Origin: Plantago elongata
Lineage: Eukaryota > Streptophyta > Magnoliopsida > Lamiales > Plantaginaceae
DNA length: 23,961 bases
NCBI GenBank assembly: GCA_036897095.1
Contig: JAYMSP010002492.1
Location: 1 to 23,961, forward strand
Direction: 5' to 3'
Under the pieces are notes generated by a model, which worked only from the letters and a program-made list of their open reading frames with translations, did no database searches and was not told where the DNA came from. The stretch's first letter is position 1. Every line of letters begins with the position of its first letter. Of this stretch, positions 1 to 8,761 are shown one piece after another. The translations under genes were made by a program, and so were the position numbers.

Positions 1-1017
1 TCGGATCACTCGCTCTTCATCTACTCTCAAGGAACCGACACATCATATATTCTTCACTATGTGGACGACATTATTCTCACCGCATCCTCTAATATGCTAC
101 GACTATCCTTCATGAAGATGCTCGATGCAGAATTTGCAATGAATGACCTTGACCCCTTATCATATTTTTTAGGTATTTCAGTTACTCATACTCAGCTGGC
201 TTGTTTCTGTCTCAGCAGAATTATGCACTCGATATAATTCAGCGACCCGGAATGTCCCAATGCAAGTCGTCTCTCACACCGGTCTACACCAACAGCAAGC
301 TCGGCTCTGAAGCCGGTTTATCATGTGAGGATCCGTCTCTTTACCGTTCCCTTGCAGGTGCCTTGCAATACTTGACCTTCACTCGACCTGACATCTCCTA
401 TGCAATTCAACAGGTTTGGCTTCACATGCATGATCCAAGGGTCGACCACATGAATGATCTCAAATGCATCATTCGATATATACAGGGCACTAGTACTCTC
501 GGTCTCCATCTCTACAAGACTACTGTCAGATCTCTTATCTCCTATACAGACGCCGATTGGGGCGGTTGTCCGGACACTCGCCGTTCTACTTCTGGCTATT
601 GTGTTTTTCTTGGCGACAATCTTATCTCTTGGTCTTCTAAGAGGCAACCAACGATCTCCAAATCTAGTGCTGAGGCTGAGTATCGAGGCATTGCCAACGT
701 TGTTACTGAGTCTTGTTGGCTTCGCAATCTTCTTCTGGAGCTACGTTGTCCGATTTTTAAGCTACTTTGGTCTACTACGACAATGTCTCCACCATATATC
801 TTTCCAGCAACCCCGTGCAATATCAATGCACGAAGCATTTGAGATGGACATTTATTTTGTCCGTGAAAAGGTTACTAAAGGCGAAGTTCAAATTCGCCAT
901 GTTCCTTCTCGCTATTAAATAGCAGATATCTTCACGAAAGTACTTTCGCGCATACTCTTTGATGATTTTTGTGACAGTTTCAGTGTCAGACTTCCTCGCT
1001 TAGACTGCGGGATGTGA
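1..1017 (+). pseudogene. Decayed Ty1/copia polyprotein, 3' part (reverse transcriptase + RNase H)
   Basis: The translation shows the end of a copia reverse transcriptase with the YVDD catalytic box at 58-69, then the connection region and the RNase H domain (DADWGG around 552-569 and SSAEAEYRG around 664-690), and the usual copia C-terminal stretch that includes ADIFTK. The frame is broken: it starts in frame 1, moves to frame 3 near 195-201, to frame 2 near 760, and back to frame 1 near 839. A TAA at 916-918 stands where the family has a glutamine codon, just before ADIFTK. The element therefore cannot make a working protein. The 5' part (gag, protease, integrase) lies outside the window or is lost. 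The family assignment is secure; the exact lineage cannot be told from this fragment. Confidence 0.93.
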
Positions 1018-1079
1018 TAGACTATGTAATCTAGTTAGATTAGGCTTGTATATAAACACGATTGATCAATAATCTTACA
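1013..1079 (+). repeat. Copia 3' LTR fragment
   Basis: Right after the last copia codons (stop at 1015-1017) the sequence becomes non-coding and resembles a short plant copia LTR: a TGTGATAG start at about 1013, a TATA box, and an AATAATCTTACA stretch at 1068-1079 that ends in CA. The 3' boundary is uncertain. It may run on to about 1103 (the CTCTCCC stretch) or be truncated. No second LTR is visible because the 5' side is outside the window. The call rests on position and composition, not on a paired LTR. Confidence 0.55.
1049..1056 (+). promoter_or_regulatory. TATA box within the LTR fragment, 48 bp upstream of the next gene
   Basis: TATATAAA at 1049-1056 is a canonical plant TATA box. In a copia LTR it would drive the element. 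Here the ATG of the BMT5-like gene begins at 1104, so a transcript starting about 30 bp downstream of the TATA would have a leader of only some 20 nt. No other TATA-like site is seen between the end of the copia ORF and the gene. Confidence 0.55.
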
Positions 1080-1103
1080 CCTTTCTCTCCCAAAATCCCA
1101 TCA

Positions 1104-4100
1104 ATGGCAGTTTTGGAAGAGAGGTGGATAAAGCATTACTCATCTTCTCATGAAATACTTTTAGTAGGCGAAGGAGACTTCTCTTTCTCTGCATGTTTGG
1201 CTAAGGCTTTTTACTCCGCCATTAACATCGTCGCAACTACTCTCGACTCCTACGGTGTGTGTCTTTCTTTCTGTCTCTGTTTCGTTTTCCCTTTTCGTCT
1301 CTCCCCAATTTTCTGCTTTCTTTTACAGACATATATTTTCCTTTTGTTTGCAACTGCTCAGCTCACCTCAGCTCACTATTAATGTTGTTTATAGTTTGTA
1401 TCATTACATTTCATTTTGATGATTAGTCAAAAATCAATTTTTTTGCTAAGTTCCCTTTCTGATACTTGTGTTCCGTATATGAAACTTGTATTTCGGTTTC
1501 TATTTCTAGATATCTTTAGCAAAATCTTTACTGTAAGCTGACTTCATTGTTATGAGAGACGTGTATTGTGAGAGACGGATTGAATTATTGCAGGGCTTGA
1601 TTTCTTGTAAATTCCATTATTCTAGGGTTTTACAGCTTTATCCCTAGTCTTAAAAAGGTGTATATAACATAGGGTGATGAATTGCATCTTTAACCCCTCA
1701 AGTTATTACACTTACAAGAAAACCCACGATGTTACAAAAAGTACAATTAGACCCAGTCATGTTTGTTTGTATGTCTTGCTTTTAATCTAACAAGAAACCC
1801 TTCAAATGGAAGTTCCAACTCCACTCTTGTTTATTGGTAGCTTTACTAGTTTGTTGTTTGCGCAATGTGTCTATTTGTTTTTTACTTGGCTCTTTGTTGT
1901 GTCGGATTTTCCCCTTTTTGAGCAAGTTACTGCAAAAAGGCCCTTAAATATGAACAAAAAATGACTGGTTTTTTCGTATACGTTTAATAGTTTGATACTT
2001 TGATGTTTAATGCAATGTTTCCGTTTGTTCTTTTACTTTGCTCATGTGTCGATTTTTCCCCTTTTTGAGCAAGTTACTGCGGAAAAGCCTGTTTTTCTTA
2101 AATATGAACAAAAATGACTGGTCGTTGGTACAAATTGGGTGAGTGTGCTGATCAATTATGTTGAGTTTGGTATGGTTTTTCTTAATATGAGGAAACACAT
2201 TTTTTCACATGCATCTTATATCTTTTTTTTGGCTGCAATGCTCTTTAATCTTTATGATCAATTTTGAGTAGGGCTAGTACGTAATTTTGGACTCTTGCAT
2301 TATGAAATTTTGGACTCTTGCATTATCTTACTTTGCAATTTAAGGATTTTACGACACTTTGGATTAAACTACAAATTTTGACTACTCTTCTCAAGGTAAA
2401 ATGAAATAATGTACTTACTTGATTTTCTCTTGTTATTCTTACTGTAAACTCAGCTTGTTGCTTTATTTCTTATTTCCATTTTATCTTATCCTTATTCCCT
2501 TGACTTGTGGGTTTATTTGTAATATTGGCATTAATTACTGTGCAAGTTGTTATCCTTAGCTTGTTTATATGCAACTCTGCAACCATGCACATTTGATTTT
2601 GTTGTTGACTTCTTTTGAAAACTCTAATTACTATTTCGACAATGCCTTTAACCATTTAAAATTTCAGTGTATGCAATCGTGCTAAAAGATTTCTGTGAAC
2701 TATATATGCATGCCCTTGATGTCTCTAATATCTCTTCAAGAACACAATGAAAGCATAAAACTGACCGTAGGATTTAATACATGCCCGATTAAAGTTCTGT
2801 GATGGAACACAATCTTGCTTGTTTTATGAAACTGTGAATTTCGGGTGCTAACATGTGGACTTCTTTGTATGTTTATAAGAGGATCTGATTAAGTATAAGT
2901 GTGCTCAAGGAAACATAAGGCTGCTGAAAGGGTATGGAGCAACAGTGTTACATGGAGTGGATGCTACAAAAATGATGTATTTTCCTGATCTTCAAGGGAG
3001 AAATTTTCACCGGATTATCTACAACTTCCCCCATGTTGGATTTCATCGAAAGGAAGATGATCATCAGCTTATCATGTAAGTTGTATCCCAAGATTATGGA
3101 TTTTCCATCTAACTATCGGTTTGGTTTTGTATAGGTTACATATGGTTCGTGATAAATTGTTTTCCTTTTAAAGTGGTACTCTAGATTTCTGGTTCCAAAT
3201 TGGTTTCACTAAAATGCCAAAATAAGTAACCATTTTCATTGGATGATAAATTAAATGATTATGGATTAGTTCTTGTAATGAAAAGAATGTAATAATTGTT
3301 TACCATACTTGGAAATTTTTTATATTATTGAACTCAGCAATGCATTATATTATTATGGCTCTATGTGGTTCCATAGCGATTGATGGCTATTCCTACATGG
3401 TCATGGATGTAAATTTTTTTGGATCACATGAAGTTCAAGTTGTTTAGAACCTTTGGATAGGGTAAGGTTCAGGTTTGATTGATGGTTATGAACTACTTAT
3501 CTAGCCGTATACATGTTTTTTTTTTTTTTGAAACGGCTAAAGGGTGACTCAAACCCCCCGACCTATTGGTTGGAGGTGAAGCGTTTTACCAACTGAGTTG
3601 CGCTTCGTTGTCAGCCCTATACATCTTTTATCATGAATTTTTTCTTATCTGGTATTTGGTTTACACTAGTGTTTCTTTTTGTGGATTCAGTATATAATTC
3701 TATGACTACGTGATAAACATAACCTCCGTTGGAATGTAATATTTGGACTGGTCCGACTGGATGATTCCTGTTGTATTGAACCTAATTCATAAAATCACCT
3801 TTAGATGTGTATTATATACACAAGTTCTAGAAGAAGAAAAAAATGTTGAGCTATAGAAGCATTTTGGCATGCAACTATATCTCCGCCCAGTTTCATTCCC
3901 AAACCCCCTGTGTATGTTTTTTTTGGCTCATGTACGATACGATTACAAATGCACCTCCCAATTTTATCTTTTTTATTTGATTGTCTATGCTATACAGGAT
4001 GCATAGGTAGTGTGTTGTATTGCTCATGTACAAATTCACCTCCCTATATCTTTTTTTGTTTATATCCGATTGTCTATGCTATATAGGATGCATAGGCAGC

Positions 4101-4729
4101 TTGTTCGTAGTTTCTTCCAGAACGCAAGACACATGCTTTACCTTGATGGTGAAATTCATGTCTCACACAAGACCACGAGTCCATTCAACAAGTGGAAAAT
4201 TGAGGATCTAGCACAATCGTGTTCGTTAGTTCTGGTGTCATGTGATGATTTCAAAATTGGAGACTACCCTGGATACCAAAACAAGAGAGGAGGTGGTGCA
4301 AGATGCGACCAGCCATTCCCTTTTGGTAAGTGCAAAACCTTCAAGTTCCAAATTGCCTTGCGGAGACATATGCACGTCCAGCACCCACCTATGCTTGCAC
4401 CTCAACCATTGCATCCTCCTTTCATGTATAACAATGTTCATCTGCCTATGGGACTATCATCACACATAAACATGAGCAATGAGTGTCATAGGCTGTTTGG
4501 TGGTTATCTTAATCATGTGGAGGAAACGTTTGGGAATGGAGATAATATCCATGATGTCTGTCACTCTCTTTGTGAGGCATTGCGGAATGGTTTCCAAGTG
4601 TACATGGCGGCATCTCCTGTGCAACCCATGAGTGGTTACATTAGGATTTTGGAGGAACTTCACCAGTTAACATCTATGCGATCACAACATCTGAGCGCGA
4701 TTCTGGCACACCTTAATCAGTACAGATGA
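1104..4729 (+). CDS. BMT5-like / DUF2431 protein (putative rRNA uridine-N3 methyltransferase fold), 3 exons, 329 aa
   Basis: Exons 1104-1254, 2880-3075 and 4087-4729 join in frame with GT-AG borders (phase 1, then phase 2) to give 329 residues and a TGA. The start is MAVLEERWIKHYSSSHEILL, with the family's Rossmann glycine loop LLVGEGDFSFS at 19-29. NFPHVGF follows at 99-105, the family signature after HGVDATKM. Exon 3 holds GEIHVSHKT, DYPGYQNKRGGG and a CDQPFPFGKCKTFKF block. The last ~110 residues are the less conserved plant C-terminal tail (LRRHMHVQHPP and onwards). Yeast Bmt5 methylates uridine in 25S rRNA; plant members such as At4g26485 are largely uncharacterised, so the substrate here is inference. 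The copia LTR lies directly upstream. Intron 1 (1625 bp) and intron 2 (1011 bp) are rich in repeats. The gene looks intact. Confidence 0.9.
1858..2130 (+). repeat. Diverged ~145-bp duplication in intron 1
   Basis: Two copies share the string tttcccctttttgagcaagt at 1909 and 2054 (offset 145), followed in each by ACTGC, an A-rich stretch, AAATATGAACAAAAA and TGACTGGT. Upstream, both have a GCAATGT...TTTGTT...TTTTACTT...CTC...GTGTCGATTTT context. Small indels separate the copies, so the duplication is not recent. It is intronic with no coding content. Confidence 0.75.
2283..2328 (+). repeat. 23-bp tandem duplication, two copies
   Basis: The unit AATTTTGGACTCTTGCATTAT occurs at 2283 and again at 2306 (period 23) with no mismatch in the shared 21 bp. 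It looks like a simple local duplication in intron 1, with no sign of function. Confidence 0.85.
3515..3612 (-). mobile_element. Short tRNA-derived SINE with target-site duplication, in intron 2
   Basis: Read on the minus strand, the 98-bp element has a box A-like GCAACTCAGTTGG, a box B-like GGTTTGAGTCA, the 3' end CCTTTAGCCGTTTC and an A14 tail (T-run at 3516-3529). It is flanked by agccgtatacat at 3503-3514 and agccctatacat at 3613-3624, a 12-bp target-site duplication with one mismatch. Poly(A) tail, internal Pol III promoter and direct repeats together define a SINE. It is too diverged from a tRNA to be a tRNA gene. It lies antisense to the host gene. Confidence 0.85.
3926..4096 (+). repeat. 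Tandem duplication of the intron 2 / exon 3 splice junction
   Basis: Copy A (3926-4007) and copy B (4022-4096) both run GCTCATGTAC, AAAT.CACCTCCC, a T-rich tract, GATTGTCTATGCTATA(C/T)AG and GATGCATAGG, with offsets of 85-96 bp owing to indels. Both therefore carry a polypyrimidine tract plus 3' splice site. The copy A acceptor (AG at 3996-3997) would read Met-His-Arg then TAG at 4008-4010. The copy B acceptor (AG at 4085-4086) keeps the frame open, so B is the functional site. Confidence 0.85.
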
Positions 4730-6559
4730 GAGAGCATGCAGGTTGAAGTTTGTTTTGTTGATACATGTAAATAGTGGTGTTGTGATGCTTATAGATGCTC
4801 ACTTTTGTTCATTTGTACTGACCTGCACAAGTAAATCTGGCAAGCACTTTTTTGGGGCAAATCTGTCATGCTAATCTGTTGTTGGGGGGAGGTTAAAATG
4901 AACCGTCTTTTGTCGAACTGTAGGAGTATGCATTATGTAAGTTTTTGCAGGTAAAATGCATGAATCCACTTCATGTGCATGAGCGATCTTTATATATTCT
5001 ATAGAAAATTACATATATAACCTGTAGCTAGATACTGAGATGGCCTTTTTGCACATTAAACCATGATCTATGAGCAATCACAATATGGTCCGAAATATGA
5101 AACATAATGTTTCCTAATGTTATAAAATTACAAAAGTCACCCCCGGACCTTATTGAAACTCTCCCCTGATTACATTAAAATGGATCCATATGCAAACTTA
5201 CCCAAAACTAACCATTTTATACAACTTCAAACTCTTTTTTTTTCAAACATAGCCCTTAATACAATTTGCGATGTAACACCTGGAAGCATTTAATTTGCAA
5301 ACTCAAACCAAAAAATGTTTATCTCCAACAACTGTGAAATGGGTTTCCTATTGGGAACAATTGAACTTCGATTTGCTACTCATGTACCCTCGTAACAAAA
5401 CCAATAGTAATATCTACTTTCAGAAATCCTTTTCATCCAACAACTTTTAAACCAACAAAAGATATGACGTGTAGAGAACTTGTGAAATACTTGAAAAGTG
5501 TATTGATAAGAACTTTTCAATTGGTTAATATATTACACCATCTTCTTCAGCTAAAACTTTCTACAATTCACTCTCTCCGCCATTTCAGCATTCCATTCAA
5601 TTTTATTTACTTTACAACTCTACACAATTATCTACTTCAACAGTGAGACTCAAATTCTATTTTATTTTATCATTTCTTTCAAGTTCAATTTTCATTTCAT
5701 TTTCTTTTCTCATTTCCTTTTAAACTTTATTCTTCAATTGGTTTTAAATATTGTTAATAAATAATAACAAAATTACAGTCATATTTTTTAAATGTCAAAG
5801 TTTTAGAAAATGTAAGATTTTCTTAAAAGATAATAAATACAAGGAAGTTTTGATTTTTTTGCGGTTTTTAGGTTTTAAAGGTCTGACCGGCCGAATTTTA
5901 AAAAAACCGTCGAAACAGACATTTTTCATTATATTTTTAATAGATTATGTAATGATTTTAAGTTTTCGCATTGAAATTTACCGTTATAGTTTTAACGTAA
6001 TTTGTACATGTTTTAAGAAATAATGTGATATTCTAATGTCAGTATTGTATGTTTTAATTATGATTTTAACCTCTTTTGTGATGTTTTAGGAGATTGTGTG
6101 ATGCTTTTAATTAAGGAGCTACATGATACTTTTTAAGATGTTTGTTATCGTTTTAATTGACATACTAACATCACTAAACTACCATTAAACAAGTCCAAGA
6201 AATTCACGTATGCCATTAAAACATCAATGAACAAACTGAATATAAGCTACTTACAACATTCAATTGTTACACTATTGAACATTCAGTCGTCTAAAGTTTA
6301 ATTTAAAACATCTATTCTTATAAGAGAAAAAAATAAAATAAATGTACATTCGGATTTTTTTTCAGATTGGTGAACTTCGACTTCCTTTCTTTTGTTGTTC
6401 CTATACTGCAGTGGCACATTTGAGAGACACATCCTCAAACACAATGGTATCATCAGCACCTGCTTAGAACATTCAATCACTGAGTTAAAATCATAATGAC
6501 TCTTACTAAAACAGTTACTTTTGTACTTAAAACAATAACATATAGAAACAAGCAACAAA
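4730..6559. other. Gene-poor AT-rich stretch downstream of the BMT5-like gene
   Basis: The first ~260 bp probably include the 3' UTR. After that I see no ORF with recognisable protein similarity. An ATTACAAAAGTCACCCCC motif at 5127-5144 resembles the inverted-repeat motifs elsewhere in the window. The stretch around 5645-5735 is pyrimidine-rich. A minus-strand exon-like segment near 6380-6475 (CAG acceptor followed by an open stretch) is not recognised. The short open frames here have no family features. Confidence 0.6.
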
Positions 6560-7560
6560 AACTAAAATTTAGTAACATTGATGCTTACAACAACAACAAC
6601 AATGCATATTAAAACTACAACAATGCCTATTAAAACTTTAACAAAGCTCGAACATGCAACATAAGTTAAAACCTATAACATTAATACTTAAAACTATAAT
6701 TATGTCTCTTATAACAATAATAATTTATCTTATATATGTAACAAAGCGGGAGCATGCAACCCAAGCTAATAATAGTAAAATAGATGCTTAAAATAATAAC
6801 GATGCTTTTTAAAACTATAACAAAACCTCTAACTATAACAAAAAAAAAAAATGCAACACAACGAAATCATAATTAAATAAAGCAGAATAACACTATACAA
6901 GCTTAACATTGATACTTACAACAATAATAATGTCTCTTAAAACTATATCAGTGACTCTTAAAATTTAACAAGACAATAACTTGCAACATAAGTTAAAAAC
7001 ATCAAATTGGTTTTTAATACCATAAAAGTGTCACTTAAATCTACAACAATGCCTCTTAAACTTATAATCACCAGAAACATGCAACCCAAGTTAAACACAT
7101 TGATATTGATGTTTAAAACAATAACATTGAATCTGAAAAATATAACAATTTATCTTAAAACTATAACAAAGCAGAATCATGTTGAACAAGCTAGAACCTA
7201 TGACAAATGATTTTTAAAGCAGTAAGGTTACATGCGAATTTGTAGTTCAAGTATGATATATTTATTTCCATACGTGAACATAGTCTCAATTATGACTTTC
7301 ATATATGACGAGCTAGTCTTTTCATTGTTCTGAATTTGTAGATTTGAACATTATAGTAACTGGATCTAAAAGTTTGAAACAACGAATCATGAAAATTGGA
7401 TCGAAATTAGTGAAACACATATAAGCTGGACACAATAACATTGACGCTTAAAACTATAACATTGACTCGTAAAAAAATAATAATACATCTTAAAACTGTA
7501 AGAAAGCGGAAAATGCAACACAAGCTAAAAAAAACGTAACAACGGTTGTCAAAACATAAA
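6560..7560. repeat. Degenerate ~100-bp-period repeat array
   Basis: An anchor CATGCAAC(C/A)(C/T)AAGYTAA recurs at about 6653, 6753, 6850, 6980, 7078, 7178 (poor) and 7512, mostly 97-100 bp apart with one 130 bp step. Between anchors are shorter units like CTTAAAACTATAACAATGCCT. Copies are diverged, very AT-rich and non-coding. A longer diverged duplication overlaps the end of the array: 7229-7440 and 7560-7750 both contain GACGAGCTAG, then TTTGTAGATTTGAA-like and GGATCTAAAAGTTT-like blocks. This looks like an old satellite-like array or the internal repeats of a large non-autonomous transposon. Confidence 0.6.
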
Positions 7561-7786
7561 CGTGCGTACAAATTTGCTATTCAGATCTGAACAGATTTTT
7601 GAGAATAATTTTCAGATCTGACGAGCTAGCTTCTTCTTTGTTATAGATTTGAAGTTTTAAATATCTTAGCAACTAGATCTGGAAGTTTTAAACAACACAT
7701 CGTGAAAATTAAGTTGCAAATCATGAAACACACAAAATACGCACAAAAGCTTACAAAAACGTAGTGGTTTTTACCCAATTCATCTC

Positions 7787-7952
7787 CATGGAAGCTAGTA
7801 TGCTGAAATCAAGTGGAAACGAGGTGGAAACTTGCAATATTCGGCAAATTCGAGAGTAGAAACACGATTGATGGCGAATTTGAGAGAGAAACACATAGTA
7901 GAGTGTTTTTGTGAGTGTTTATGTGTTTTTCAGCTTTTTTTGTCCTTATATA
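7787..7952 (-). promoter_or_regulatory. Promoter/first-exon-like relic
   Basis: On the minus strand a TATATAAGG box (plus positions 7944-7952) is followed by a leader of about 155 nt rich in CTCTCTC and CAC. Then comes CCATGG with ATG at 7787-7789, and an open stretch of 12 codons that ends at a TAA after possible donors (GTAAAA, GTAAGC). There is no recognisable protein. It may be the 5' end of a transposon gene or a captured host promoter. Downstream on the same strand is the repeat array. Confidence 0.3.
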
Positions 7953-8475
7953 GACAAACCGGTCCGATCTGCTTGTCCAAAAACTGCACATTTGATCCAT
8001 ATTGATCGGTTTTTACATGAAAACCAGATTTTCTTAATCTGTAGGAAAATCTTACCTTATAGTATACTTACTCTTTCTAAATATATTACTTGAAAATAAA
8101 AATTACATTACATTAAACTAAAAATTTAAATACTTTAAATTAAAAATCGTACATTTTACATTTTTTAAGTATGTTTTATATTTGTAACTTTAAATTGAAA
8201 TGGTCAATGTTAAATGTTATAAGTAGTGATGTTTAGTTCCTTCAATTATTATTGTTAGATTTGATATATTTTCCACTAAAAAAAAATTGAAATACATTTG
8301 TTAACAAAATAAATATACAAGAATAGAAATCAAAATGAAAAGAATTGGTAGCATGAAACAAAGAAGAAGTAGCATGTTGATGAAAGAAATAGAAAAAAGA
8401 AGTGAAAGGAAAGCACACATGAAGACAAACAATAAAAATAACTAATTTTTAAATAAAAAAAGAAGGAATGGTGGT

Positions 8476-8606
8476 GCTGGGTTGCGCCCAAAATTTTGGA
8501 ACGCAACCCAGCGTTCCAAAGGTGCAACTCATGTTGGGACTTTGCTAGAGTCCCAACATGAATCCCAGCAGTGTTGTAACGCAATCTTGCAACGCTGGAG
8601 ATGGTC
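8476..8606. repeat. Cluster of perfect hairpins with MITE-like tip
   Basis: GCTGGGTTGCG (8476-8486) pairs perfectly with CGCAACCCAGC (8502-8512). CATGTTGGGAC (8530-8540) pairs perfectly with GTCCCAACATG (8550-8560). TGGAACG/CGTTCCA gives a third, overlapping fold. The block ends in CAACGCTGGAGATGGTCTTA, whose complement (TAAGACCATCTCCAGCGTTG) resembles plant PIF/Harbinger- or hAT-type MITE tips. The AT-rich DNA upstream (about 8095-8460) fits MITE interior sequence, but I could not find a matching opposite end. Confidence 0.5.
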
Positions 8607-8761
8607 TTAGTATCAAATTCTAGAGAACTGCCAAAACGCTCATGTCATTCACTGAAAGTAGGTATGATGAGAATTTGTAGGGAGATTACACTGCTCCCTG
8701 ATAACTCTAAATTTTGAGTAAATTTACATACACCATTTTACTTCAAGGGACCAACAATAAA

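Larger units (their letters stand above)
1711..2523. mobile_element. Possible TIR-bounded non-autonomous element in intron 1
   Basis: The 20 bp at 1711-1730 (cttacaagaaaacccacgat) match the reverse complement of 2504-2523 (attacaaataaacccacaag) at 15 of 20 positions. A similar ATTACAAA...ACCCAC motif recurs at other sites in the window. This suggests inverted termini of a MITE or MULE-like element making up much of intron 1. No clear target-site duplication was found and there is no coding content, so this remains tentative. Confidence 0.3.

Noticed and set aside
454..918. 154-codon open frame in frame 1
   Set aside because: Only its last ~25 codons match copia (the segment after the third frameshift); the rest is an out-of-frame reading of RNase H.
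3541..3612. tRNA gene on the minus strand
   Set aside because: Box A and B are present, but there is no acceptor stem or cloverleaf, and there is an A-tail plus target-site duplication: a SINE.
4010..4086. Extension of exon 3 of the BMT5-like gene upstream to a GTG at 4010
   Set aside because: The protein similarity begins at the splice junction 4087, exon 2 joins there in frame, and the upstream stretch is the duplicated intron tail.
5751..6023. 90-codon plus-strand ORF
   Set aside because: Low-complexity AT-rich sequence with no homologous features or promoter context.
6298..6558. 86-codon minus-strand ORF
   Set aside because: No recognised motif; the reading frame does not match any family and the splice-like context favours another frame.
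6560..7560. CRISPR-like regularly spaced repeats
   Set aside because: Units are diverged, spacers are similar to each other, composition is AT-rich and the context is a plant nuclear genome.
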